A stretch of DNA of 37,039 nucleotides. Source: an uncultured Erysipelotrichaceae bacterium (lineage in GTDB: Bacteria; Bacillota_I; Bacilli_A; RF39; UBA660). Positions within the stretch are counted from its first letter, which is position 1, and every line of letters begins with the position of its first letter. The stretch spans positions 1-37,039 of the forward strand of contig CADCFX010000012.1 in assembly GCA_902800945.1 (NCBI GenBank), given 5' to 3'. Of the stretch, positions 16,594 through 23,818 are shown one piece after another. Below the pieces are notes generated by a model. That model was not told the origin of the DNA and made no database searches. It saw only the letters and a program-made list of their open reading frames with translations. A program made the position numbers and the translations under genes.

Positions 16594-17133
16594 ATGAGTA
16601 GAATAGGAAATAGAGAACTTGTAATACCTACTGGCATTACTGTAACAATTGATGGAAATAAAATTACAGTAAAAGGACCAAAAGGTGAGTTATCATACGA
16701 AAAAAATTCATTAATCGAAGTAAACGAAGTTGAAGGAAAAATATTAACAAAAAGACCAAATAATAATAAAACAACAAAACAATTACATGGAACAACTAAT
16801 GCTATGATCAAAAACATGATTACAGGTGTTAGTGAGGGATTTAGCAAAGGTTTAGAAGCTGTTGGTGTTGGATATAGATTCCAAGTTCAAGGAAATAAAA
16901 TAAATATCAACGCTAACTTCTCTCATCCTGTAGTAGTAAATGTTCCAGAAGGATTGAAAGTTGAACAAGTTAGTAATACCGAAATAACTATTTCTGGTAT
17001 AGATAAACAGAAGGTAACTGAATTTGCGGCTAAAGTTCGCGCTATAAGAGAACCAGAACCTTATAAAGGAAAAGGTATTCGTTATAAAGGTGAACATGTA
17101 CGTCGTAAAGAAGGTAAGAAAGCTGCTAAATAA
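16594..17133 (+). CDS. rplF: 50S ribosomal protein L6
   Basis: This 179-residue protein has the usual two-domain L6 length and lies near the sarcin-ricin loop. SRIGNRELVIPTGITV opens the protein, VKGPKGELSYE follows, and EPEPYKGKGIRYKGEHVRRKEGKK closes it. Only AAGGAAA precedes the ATG, a weaker site than those of its neighbours. Confidence 0.96.
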   Translation: MSRIGNRELVIPTGITVTIDGNKITVKGPKGELSYEKNSLIEVNEVEGKILTKRPNNNKTTKQLHGTTNAMIKNMITGVSEGFSKGLEAVGVGYRFQVQGNKININANFSHPVVVNVPEGLKVEQVSNTEITISGIDKQKVTEFAAKVRAIREPEPYKGKGIRYKGEHVRRKEGKKAAK

Positions 17134-17151
17134 GAGTAAGGAGTTAAGATT

Positions 17152-17508
17152 ATGATAGTTAAAGAATCAAGAAACGCTATGCGTAAAAAAAGACATCTAC
17201 GTGTTCGCGAAACTATTAGTGGAACAGCAGAATGTCCAAGATTAAATGTATTTAGATCAAATACAAATATATTTGTACAACTAATCGATGATGTTAAGGG
17301 CGTTACTCTAGCAAGCTCTTCATCTGTCGAATTAAAACTAAAAAATGGTGGTAATATTGAAGGCGCACGTCTTGTTGGTAAAGACATCGCTGAAAAAGCA
17401 AAAAAATTAAAAATAAAGAAAGTCGTTTTTGATAGAGGTGGATACCTTTACCATGGTCGTGTAGAAGCATTAGCTGAAGCTGCACGTGAAAACGGCCTAG
17501 AATTCTAA
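17152..17508 (+). CDS. rplR: 50S ribosomal protein L18
   Basis: This 118-residue protein binds 5S rRNA together with L5. [37 protein letters not shown] and [25 protein letters not shown] are clear family motifs. The start ATG follows AAGGAGTT. It sits between rplF and rpsE as in Bacillus. Confidence 0.96.
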   Translation: MIVKESRNAMRKKRHLRVRETISGTAECPRLNVFRSNTNIFVQLIDDVKGVTLASSSSVELKLKNGGNIEGARLVGKDIAEKAKKLKIKKVVFDRGGYLYHGRVEALAEAARENGLEF

Positions 17509-17521
17509 GAGGAGGTAAATT

Positions 17522-18025
17522 ATGCCAAAAACTAAGATGGACTCTAAGAAAAACTTGCTTGAAGAAAAAGTAGTTTCAATTGGACGTGTTACAAAAGTTA
17601 CTAAAGGTGGTCGTCATTTTCGTTTCGCTGCTACAGTAGTAGTTGGAAATAGAAAAGGACTAGTTGGTATTGGTAATGGAAAAGCTAACGAGGTTCCAGA
17701 AGCAATTAAAAAAGCAATTCAAGCAGCAAATAAAAATGTTATTAAAGTTGCACTTATTGACAATAGAACTATTCCACATGAAGCAACTGGAAAAGTTGGT
17801 CGTGCTGCAGTACTAATTAAACCTGCTAAAGAAGGTACCGGAGTTATTGCTGGTGGTTCAGCTCGTGACGTATTAGAACTTGCTGGAGTACGTGATATTG
17901 TATCAAAGTCACTAGGATCAAATACCAAAATTAACGTAGCTAAGGCTACATTAGAGGCTCTTAAAATGCAAAGAACACCAGAACAAGTTGCAGCTTTAAG
18001 AGGAAAGAAAGTTGAGGAGTTGTAG
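17522..18025 (+). CDS. rpsE: 30S ribosomal protein S5
   Basis: This 167-residue protein is S5, which governs decoding accuracy at the mRNA entrance. [19 protein letters not shown], the [15 protein letters not shown] helix and [20 protein letters not shown] are intact. The gene ends one base before the rplO start, leaving no room for rpmD (L30), which lies here in most Firmicutes. Confidence 0.97.
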   Translation: MPKTKMDSKKNLLEEKVVSIGRVTKVTKGGRHFRFAATVVVGNRKGLVGIGNGKANEVPEAIKKAIQAANKNVIKVALIDNRTIPHEATGKVGRAAVLIKPAKEGTGVIAGGSARDVLELAGVRDIVSKSLGSNTKINVAKATLEALKMQRTPEQVAALRGKKVEEL

Positions 18026-18026
18026 T

Positions 18027-18470
18027 ATGAAATTAAATGAATTACAAAAATCTCCAGAAGCTAAAAGTAGAAAAAGAATTGGACGTGGACCAGGTAGTGG
18101 AATGGGTAAAACTGCTACTAAAGGTCAAAAAGGACAAAAGTCTCGTTCAGGAGTAAGCATATCTGCATGGTTCCAAGGTGGACAAACTCCTCTATATAGA
18201 AGAGTTCCAAAACGTGGATTTAATAATGCAAGATTTACAACGGTATATGCTACAATTAATTTAAGTGATTTGAATAAATTCTTTAATGACGGAGATGAAG
18301 TTACTCCAGAAATACTAAAAGAAAGAGGTATTATCAAGAAGCAACTTGATGGAATTAAAGTCTTAGGTAACGGTGAACTAGAGAAAAAACTAACTGTTAA
18401 AGCAAATAGATTCTCAAGTACTGCTGTTACTAAAATTGAAAGTGCTGGCGGAAAAGCAGAGGTGATTTAG
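18027..18470 (+). CDS. rplO: 50S ribosomal protein L15
   Basis: This protein has 147 residues from the ATG at 18027, supported by GAGGAGT inside the end of rpsE. An upstream in-frame TTG at 18012 overlaps rpsE and its own ribosome binding site and is rejected. [21 protein letters not shown], the glycine-rich [18 protein letters not shown] loop and [17 protein letters not shown] define L15. It ends one base before secY. Confidence 0.95.
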   Translation: MKLNELQKSPEAKSRKRIGRGPGSGMGKTATKGQKGQKSRSGVSISAWFQGGQTPLYRRVPKRGFNNARFTTVYATINLSDLNKFFNDGDEVTPEILKERGIIKKQLDGIKVLGNGELEKKLTVKANRFSSTAVTKIESAGGKAEVI

Positions 18471-18471
18471 A

Positions 18472-19746
18472 ATGTTTAAGACATTTGGTCAACTATTTAA
18501 GCGCTCAAATAAAGACTTAAGGAAAAGAATTTATTTTACCCTTTTCTGTTTAGCTATATTTGCTTGTGGTACTACTATCACTGTTAGTTGGATATCTGCA
18601 GCATATGAAGAGTATGGCTTTTTAGAAATCTATAACCTAATGGCTGGTGGAGGATTAAAATCGTTTTCCATCTTCGCTTTAGGAGTTTCACCATATATCA
18701 CAGCGCAGATAGTAACTAATATATTGCAAATGGACATTATCCCATACTTCAAAGAATTGAAAGAAGAAGGATATACAGGAAAACAAAAGATAAATAGAAT
18801 TACTAGATATTTAGGTATTTTATTAGCTTTTGTACAAGGGTATGTATTTACTAGAGCTTATTCAGGATCAACAGATGCAATGCTATTAGTTAAAACAACT
18901 GTAATATTTACTGCAGGAACTGCATTGCTATTATGGATAGGAGATAGAATAACTAAAAATGGAATAGGAAATGGTTTGTCATTACTAATCATGGCAGGAA
19001 TTCTACAATCCCTTCCAAAGATATTCACAGAAGCATTTAATAGTTTAGTAACATCTGGCACATTTAAGATGGGAGCAGGCATTGCTTTATTTGCCGCTTT
19101 CATACTAGTATACTTGTTAATAGTTGTTGGAATAATATGGGTACAACTTGCCGAAAGAAGAATACCGATTCAATATGCTAATCGTACAAATTCTGCTTAT
19201 GGTGGACACCAAAATTATTTGCCAATCAAAATCAATTCTGCCGGGGTGATACCAGTAATATTTGCAACAATGTTATTAGGACTACCTGGAACTATAGCAA
19301 GTTTTATAGAGAAGGGAAAAGATGCTACACCAGCGTTGGATTTTATTAATAAGTATCTTACAAACACAACGTTGACAGGATTTATCTTATATGTAGTTTT
19401 AATCTTCTTCTTCGCATATTTCTGGACATTCTTGGAGATTAATCCAGAAGAGATGTCTAAGAATTTTGCTAAAAATGGTGCTTATATTCCTGGAGTAAGA
19501 CCAGGTGAAGCTACTAGCGAATATGTAGGCAAAGTACTAAGCAGATTAACCATTGTTGGTTCAATCTTCTTGATAATCATAGCAGCTTTACCAATTCTAT
19601 TCACTAAATTTTCTGGACTATCTAGTAGTGTAACTATCGGAGGAACAGGATTGCTAATAGTTGTTGGAGTTGCAATTGAAACTTACAAACAATTAGAAAG
19701 TAGCCTTGTAAGCCGTAGTCACAGATTCGGAGTGAGAAGAAAATAA
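18472..19746 (+). CDS. secY: Protein translocase subunit SecY
   Basis: This 424-residue protein is the ten-span channel of the Sec translocon. Hydrophobic segments alternate through the whole length. Key marks are LGVSPYITAQIV (about 72-83), GIGNGLSLLIMAGI (about 164-177), the cytosolic loop ERRIPIQYANR and the LPIKINSAGVIPVIFA stretch. Further marks are NPEEMSKNFAKNGAYIPGVRPG and the C-terminal YKQLESSLVSR. It lies within the spc operon and overlaps the adk start (TAATG). Confidence 0.97.
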   Translation: MFKTFGQLFKRSNKDLRKRIYFTLFCLAIFACGTTITVSWISAAYEEYGFLEIYNLMAGGGLKSFSIFALGVSPYITAQIVTNILQMDIIPYFKELKEEGYTGKQKINRITRYLGILLAFVQGYVFTRAYSGSTDAMLLVKTTVIFTAGTALLLWIGDRITKNGIGNGLSLLIMAGILQSLPKIFTEAFNSLVTSGTFKMGAGIALFAAFILVYLLIVVGIIWVQLAERRIPIQYANRTNSAYGGHQNYLPIKINSAGVIPVIFATMLLGLPGTIASFIEKGKDATPALDFINKYLTNTTLTGFILYVVLIFFFAYFWTFLEINPEEMSKNFAKNGAYIPGVRPGEATSEYVGKVLSRLTIVGSIFLIIIAALPILFTKFSGLSSSVTIGGTGLLIVVGVAIETYKQLESSLVSRSHRFGVRRK

Positions 19747-20411
19747 TGAATGTGATTTTTCTAGCAGTACAAGGAGCTGGCAAAGGAACATTTGCCAAAA
19801 AGTTGCAAGATAAATACGGATATGCTCATATTTCCACAGGAGATATTTTAAGAGAAAGATCTTCCGTTGGAGATGAAACCGGAAATAAAATAAAGAATAT
19901 GATAGACAATGGTATCTTTGTACCAAATGATATTATATATGAGGCAATAGAGTATAAAATTACTCAACCAGATTGCCAAAACGGTTATATCCTAGATGGT
20001 TTTCCTAGAAACCTAGAACAAGCCAAAGGATATGACGAATTATTAAAAAAGATTGGTGGGGATTTAGGAGTTGTTATTAATCTAACAATCCCTAATGAAC
20101 AACTAAAAAAGAGAATTATTGGTCGTCGAATATGCAAGGATTGTGGAGCTATATATAATATATACTTCGAAAAATTCATGCCTAATATCGAAGGAATTTG
20201 CGACAAATGTGGTGGCGAATTATATCAAAGAGATGACGATAATGAAGAATCAATGAATACTAGAATTAAGACATACTTTGAAGTAACAGAACCAATAATC
20301 GATTATTACAAAGAAAAGGGCGTTTTAAAAACAATCGACGCAAGTAAAGATAATGACGCCGTGTTTAATGAAATAGAAAATATTCTAAGGAGTGAAGATG
20401 TGGATAACTAA
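19746..20411 (+). CDS. adk: Adenylate kinase, zinc-LID type
   Basis: This 221-residue protein converts AMP and ATP into two ADP. STGDILR (about 30-36), DGFPRN (about 84-89) and the LID with two CxxC pairs (CKDC and CDKC, about 130 and 151) mark the long zinc-binding form. DDNEESMNTRI carries the LID arginine. The P-loop reads AVQGAGKGT instead of the usual G-x-P/x-GAGKGT, so its first glycine is Ala7; this is unusual. The gene is coupled to secY by a one-base overlap. map, which normally follows, is absent. The last codons form one arm of a hairpin (20397-20426). Confidence 0.95.
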   Translation: MNVIFLAVQGAGKGTFAKKLQDKYGYAHISTGDILRERSSVGDETGNKIKNMIDNGIFVPNDIIYEAIEYKITQPDCQNGYILDGFPRNLEQAKGYDELLKKIGGDLGVVINLTIPNEQLKKRIIGRRICKDCGAIYNIYFEKFMPNIEGICDKCGGELYQRDDDNEESMNTRIKTYFEVTEPIIDYYKEKGVLKTIDASKDNDAVFNEIENILRSEDVDN

Positions 20412-20426
20412 AAAGTTATTCACATC
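20397..20426 (+). repeat. Inverted repeat at the adk stop: hairpin or paired DnaA boxes
   Basis: Two 13-base arms (20397-20409 and 20414-20426, one G-T pair) flank an AAAA loop and include the adk stop codon. No T run follows, so it is not an ordinary terminator. Within the arms, TGTGGATAA (20400-20408) is the exact reverse complement of the DnaA box TTATCCACA. TTATTCACA (20416-20424) also fits the loose DnaA consensus. It may be an mRNA-stability hairpin, a DnaA-binding site, or both. Confidence 0.6.
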
Positions 20427-20464
20427 TAGCAAAACTCTAATATAGTTATGGAGAAATATAATTT

Positions 20465-20683
20465 ATGGCTAAAGAAAAAGTAATAGAAGTAGAAGGCAAA
20501 GTAATAGAAATCTTAAAAGGTGGACATTTTCTTGTTGAGTTGCCACAAGGACACGTTGTAGAGGCCCATGTTTCTGGTAAAATGCGAGTTAATATGATTC
20601 GTATCTTACCGGGTGATATTGTTACAATAGAGTTGTCGCCATATGATTTAACACGTGGGCGTATAATATGGAATAAAAGATAA
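20465..20683 (+). CDS. infA: Translation initiation factor IF-1
   Basis: This 72-residue protein has the exact usual length. IF-1 is a single OB-fold protein that occupies the A site during initiation. [39 protein letters not shown] and [20 protein letters not shown] are diagnostic. It lies 53 bases after adk, the largest gap inside the operon. The ribosome binding site is a modest GGAGAA. Confidence 0.97.
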   Translation: MAKEKVIEVEGKVIEILKGGHFLVELPQGHVVEAHVSGKMRVNMIRILPGDIVTIELSPYDLTRGRIIWNKR

Positions 20684-20696
20684 TGGAGGTAAAGTT

Positions 20697-20810
20697 ATGA
20701 AAGTTAGATCATCTGTTAAAAAGATTTGTGCAAAATGTAAAATCATAAAAAGAAAAGGAAAAGTAATGGTTATTTGTGAAAATCCAAAACATAAACAAAT
20801 TCAAGGTTAA
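20697..20810 (+). CDS. rpmJ: 50S ribosomal protein L36, zinc type
   Basis: This 37-residue protein begins [20 protein letters not shown] and ends [10 protein letters not shown]. Three cysteines and the final histidine form the zinc site of the Cys-type L36. A TGGAGGTAA ribosome binding site precedes the ATG and the normal neighbours infA and rpsM flank it. Confidence 0.97.
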   Translation: MKVRSSVKKICAKCKIIKRKGKVMVICENPKHKQIQG

Positions 20811-20824
20811 TAGGAGGTAAGAAT

Positions 20825-21199
20825 ATGGCACGTATTAAAAATATCGAATTACCAGGAGAAAAGCATATTAATATTAGTCTTACAGCTATCTATGGAATAG
20901 GTAGAAGTTTAGCAAATAAAATATGTGATAATGCTGGTGTTGAAAGAAGTAAAAAAGCAAAAGATTTAACAAATGAAGAAGTAACTGCACTACGTAAAGA
21001 AGTTGATAAAGAAACAACTGAAGGAGATTTACGTCGTGAGGTACAATTAAACATCAAAAACAAAATGGAAATTAATAGCTACCAAGGAACAAGACATAAA
21101 AAAGGTTTACCTGTACATGGACAAAGAACTAGTAGAAATGCACATACTAGAAAAGGTAGAGGTAAAGTAGTAGCTAATAAGAAAAAGGCAACTAAATAA
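20825..21199 (+). CDS. rpsM: 30S ribosomal protein S13
   Basis: This 124-residue protein is S13 of the 30S head, which contacts the P-site tRNA and bridges to the 50S. LTAIYGIGRSLANKIC (about 18-33), EVQLNIKNKMEINSYQGTRH and KKGLPVHGQRTSRNAHTRKG are family motifs. The N-terminus ARIKNIELPGEKHI is somewhat divergent from the usual ARIAGVDLPRNKRV. Confidence 0.96.
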   Translation: MARIKNIELPGEKHINISLTAIYGIGRSLANKICDNAGVERSKKAKDLTNEEVTALRKEVDKETTEGDLRREVQLNIKNKMEINSYQGTRHKKGLPVHGQRTSRNAHTRKGRGKVVANKKKATK

Positions 21200-21214
21200 T
21201 TAGGAGGTTAAACT

Positions 21215-21598
21215 ATGGCTTATAATAGAAGAAAAAGAAAAGTAAAAAAGAATATACCTGAAGCACAAGCTCATATTCATTCAACATACAACAACACAGT
21301 TGTTTCTATTACAGATAAAGATGGAAATGTAATCAGTTGGGCATCAGCAGGTACTATTGGATATAAAGGTAGCAAAAAGAAAACTCCATACGCAGCTGGA
21401 ATGAGTGCTGAAGCAGCAGCTAAAGTTGCTATGGATAATGGTGTTAAAAAAGTAGAAGTATTTGTTAAAGGTTTGGGTGCAGGACGTGAAAACGCAATTC
21501 GTTCATTACAAACTGCAGGATTAGAAATTACAACAATCAACGATGTTACTCCAATTCCACATAACGGATGTCGTCCACCAAAACGTCCAAGAAATTAA
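21215..21598 (+). CDS. rpsK: 30S ribosomal protein S11
   Basis: This 127-residue protein is S11 of the 30S platform. [40 protein letters not shown] and the final [18 protein letters not shown] are complete. A TAGGAGG ribosome binding site precedes it. The stop is followed 21 bases later by the rpoA start. Confidence 0.97.
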   Translation: MAYNRRKRKVKKNIPEAQAHIHSTYNNTVVSITDKDGNVISWASAGTIGYKGSKKKTPYAAGMSAEAAAKVAMDNGVKKVEVFVKGLGAGRENAIRSLQTAGLEITTINDVTPIPHNGCRPPKRPRN

Positions 21599-21619
21599 TT
21601 GAAAGAGGGGAATAAGGAT

Positions 21620-22564
21620 ATGTTAAGATTTGAAAAACCAGAATATAAAATAAAAGAATATCAAGAAAGCAATCATTATGGAAAATTTGAATTAGAACCA
21701 TTAGAAAGAGGCTTTGGAACTACAATAGGTAATGCTCTAAGAAGAGTAATGTTATCTTCATTGCCTGGTAGTGCAATTACTTCAGTAAAAATAGAAGGTG
21801 TAATGCACGAATTCCAAAAAATCGAAGGGATAGTTGAAGACGTAACATCAATAGTCTTGGCATTAAAAAGTGTTGTTATAAAAAATCATTCTGATGAAGA
21901 TAAAATAATCAGATTAAAAAGCAACAAAGAAGGAGCATTAACTGCTGGAGACATAGAGCATGATCAAGATTTAGAAATAGTTAATCCAGATTTAGTTATT
22001 TGTAACCTAGTAAAAGGTGGAAAAATAGATATGGAAATGACTGTATCTAATGGACGTGGATATGTAGATTCAAAAGCTAATCAAAAATTATTTGGAGAAG
22101 AAAAAGTTGGCGTTATAGCAATTGATTCTCTATACTCTCCAATTGAATTAGTAAACTTTGAAGTAGAAAGTGCTCGTGTTGGACAAAATGAAAACTTCGA
22201 TAAATTGATAATGAATGTATATACAAATGGTTCAATTACTCCAGAAGAAGCTATGGCTTTATCAGCAAGAATTTTGATAGAACATTTTAACATAATAACT
22301 GACTTAAATTCAATTAGTGATATTTCTGGATTGATGGCAGAAAAGAAAGTAGACACAATAACTAAGACTTTAGAAACTCCTATTGAAGAAATTGAGTTCT
22401 CAGTAAGAGCATATAATTGCTTGAAAAGAGCAGGAATCAATACTGTTCAAGATTTAATATCTAAAAAAGAAGTTGAAGTAACAAAAATACGTAATCTTGG
22501 TAAAAAATCATTAAAAGAAGTATTAGATAAAGTAAAAGAAATGGGACTTAAGTTCCGCGATTAA
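21620..22564 (+). CDS. rpoA: DNA-directed RNA polymerase subunit alpha
   Basis: This protein has 314 residues from the ATG at 21620, the same length as in Bacillus. A TTG at 21599 abuts the rpsK stop and is not needed, since AGAGGGG lies properly before 21620. The N-terminal assembly domain shows LERGFGTTIGNALRRVMLSS and VMHEFQKIEGIVEDV. The C-terminal domain (about 245-310), which binds UP elements and activators, shows PIEEIEFSVRAYNCLKRAGI and the RNLGKKSLKEV motif. An intact alpha-CTD means UP-element and activator control is available in this organism. Confidence 0.97.
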   Translation: MLRFEKPEYKIKEYQESNHYGKFELEPLERGFGTTIGNALRRVMLSSLPGSAITSVKIEGVMHEFQKIEGIVEDVTSIVLALKSVVIKNHSDEDKIIRLKSNKEGALTAGDIEHDQDLEIVNPDLVICNLVKGGKIDMEMTVSNGRGYVDSKANQKLFGEEKVGVIAIDSLYSPIELVNFEVESARVGQNENFDKLIMNVYTNGSITPEEAMALSARILIEHFNIITDLNSISDISGLMAEKKVDTITKTLETPIEEIEFSVRAYNCLKRAGINTVQDLISKKEVEVTKIRNLGKKSLKEVLDKVKEMGLKFRD

Positions 22565-22587
22565 TATAACAAGGAGGTATAATACTT

Positions 22588-22932
22588 ATGGCTAAATATA
22601 GAAGAATAAATAGAGAAAAGAGTATTCGTAGAAGTATTTTAGCTAGTTTAACTAAGACTGTTATCATGAATGGTTCAGTAGTTACTACTGAAGCAAGAGC
22701 AAAAGAAGTAAGAAAATTCGTTGATAAAATGATTACTTACGGAAAAAGAGGAACTTTAGTTTCTAGAAGAAAAGCTTTAGCATTTCTAAATAATGATAAT
22801 GAAGTGGTTAGTAAAATATTTAATGAACTAGCTAAAACATATGAAAACAGAAATGGTGGATACACTAGAATTCTTAAATTAAAAGAAAGAGTTGGAGACG
22901 ATGCTCTAACTGTAAAATTAGAACTTGTATAA
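22588..22932 (+). CDS. rplQ: 50S ribosomal protein L17
   Basis: This 114-residue protein is the last gene of the alpha operon. It lies at the tunnel exit. SIRRSILASLTKTVIMNGSV, TTEARAKEVRKFVDKMITYG and NRNGGYTRILKLKERVGDDA are the family signatures. The last codons (Glu-Leu-Val-stop) form the stem of the operon terminator. Confidence 0.96.
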   Translation: MAKYRRINREKSIRRSILASLTKTVIMNGSVVTTEARAKEVRKFVDKMITYGKRGTLVSRRKALAFLNNDNEVVSKIFNELAKTYENRNGGYTRILKLKERVGDDALTVKLELV

Positions 22933-22945
22933 GTTCTTTTTTTTT
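22920..22945 (+). terminator. Terminator of the ribosomal operon, stem inside rplQ
   Basis: A 7-bp stem AGAACTT / AAGTTCT with a GTAT loop is followed by nine T. The 5' arm is coding and the rplQ TAA lies across the loop and 3' arm. Confidence 0.85.
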
Positions 22946-22995
22946 ATTGCCTTTCAAAAAGCAAAATAACAAAGCTTATAAAAAAGAAACATTTA

Positions 22996-23024
22996 TTGAT
23001 AAAGGGTATATCACGTGATAGAAT
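22996..23024 (+). promoter_or_regulatory. Promoter for the secreted protein gene
   Basis: TTGATA (22996-23001), a 17-base spacer and TAGAAT (23019-23024) with an extended -10 TGA. The in-frame TTG at 22996 is therefore the -35 element rather than a start codon. Confidence 0.75.
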
Positions 23025-23052
23025 AAGAATAATTCAAAAAGGAGGATTTTAT

Positions 23053-23661
23053 ATGGGAGAAAAAACAAGAGTATTTATAGGGAAATCATTTATTACAGTT
23101 GTGGGCATAATATGCCTTAGCAAACCAATTAAAGCCTTAGCAGGCCCAGGCTTGCCAAATTATACCCCACTCGCAACATACTATGCATTTGATTATGATA
23201 GTTTTAATGTAGATGATTGTTTTCATCTAATTTATAGAGATGGCGAAGTAATACCTGCTGTTAATATTGAAAATTTATTATTTGCGGTAGATCCGGAAAC
23301 ATACGAAGTAGAAAAATATCTTATTCAAAAAAAGGATGTAACTATTTTAAATGGATATTATAATGGGAACAATCCATCTCCATATCGATTTGTAGCAGAT
23401 ACATACACCTACTATATACTATATGATTCTAAGACCAAAGAAGAATTATGTAGCGGACGTGAAGAAATGGGAGATAATCTTTACGAACAATTAAAAAAAG
23501 AAAAAATATGTATATCTAGTAACAATATAGGTAATTATTTTGAAGAATATGAGGGAAGAAAAGATTTAACTTTTCAAGAAGTTGAAAAAGTAGAAAGAAG
23601 TTTACCAAAGATTGTGGCAGCTATGGACGATTACGATAATAATCAGTTTACTCTTAAATGA
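23053..23661 (+). CDS. Secreted protein of unknown function
   Basis: This protein has 202 residues from the ATG at 23053, which sits six bases after GGAGGA. A classic signal peptide is visible: basic start (GEKTRVFIGK), hydrophobic core (SFITVVGIICL) and a signal peptidase I site ALA|GPG after residue 30. The mature ~172 residues are rich in Tyr, Asp and Glu, contain two cysteines (in VDDCFHLIY and ELCSGREE) plus one in EKICIS, and have no further membrane segment. I do not recognise the family. It is the only gene here that ends in TGA; a second in-frame TGA follows nine bases later. It is a single-gene unit between the ribosomal operon and the coiled-coil gene. Confidence 0.7.
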   Translation: MGEKTRVFIGKSFITVVGIICLSKPIKALAGPGLPNYTPLATYYAFDYDSFNVDDCFHLIYRDGEVIPAVNIENLLFAVDPETYEVEKYLIQKKDVTILNGYYNGNNPSPYRFVADTYTYYILYDSKTKEELCSGREEMGDNLYEQLKKEKICISSNNIGNYFEEYEGRKDLTFQEVEKVERSLPKIVAAMDDYDNNQFTLK

Positions 23662-23758
23662 TTTAAATGAAAAAAAAACTTTTTATAAAGAGTTAAATTA
23701 AGCAATATTAAGTAGAATAATATATCAAAAAATATATCCTTTTATATAAGTCGTTTTA

Positions 23759-23787
23759 TTGAAAAAAAATAATGTATATGTTATCAT
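23759..23787 (+). promoter_or_regulatory. Promoter for the coiled-coil gene
   Basis: TTGAAA (23759-23764), a 17-base spacer and TATCAT (23782-23787) with TGT directly before it (extended -10). The leader would be about 25 bases. Confidence 0.65.
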
Positions 23788-23818
23788 AAAAGTAGACTAG
23801 AATAAGAGGGTGTTTTCT

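Noticed and set aside
18012..18026. TTG at 18012 as start of rplO
   Set aside because: It overlaps rpsE and the ribosome binding site GAGGAGT; the ATG at 18027 gives the conserved L15 N-terminus.
20397..20426. Hairpin at the adk stop as an intrinsic terminator
   Set aside because: No T run follows and essential operon genes continue downstream.
9643..22440. Numerous long open frames on the minus strand across the ribosomal operon
   Set aside because: They are antisense shadows of highly conserved genes, lack ribosome binding sites and encode no recognisable protein.
22996..23052. TTG at 22996 as start of the secreted protein, adding 19 residues
   Set aside because: It coincides with a -35 element of a well-spaced promoter, and the ATG at 23053 has a GGAGGA site and begins a normal signal peptide.
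23053..23690. TGA read as Trp (Mycoplasma-type code)
   Set aside because: All Trp in essential genes is TGG and no gene needs TGA readthrough; at this base composition a reassigned TGA would break many frames.
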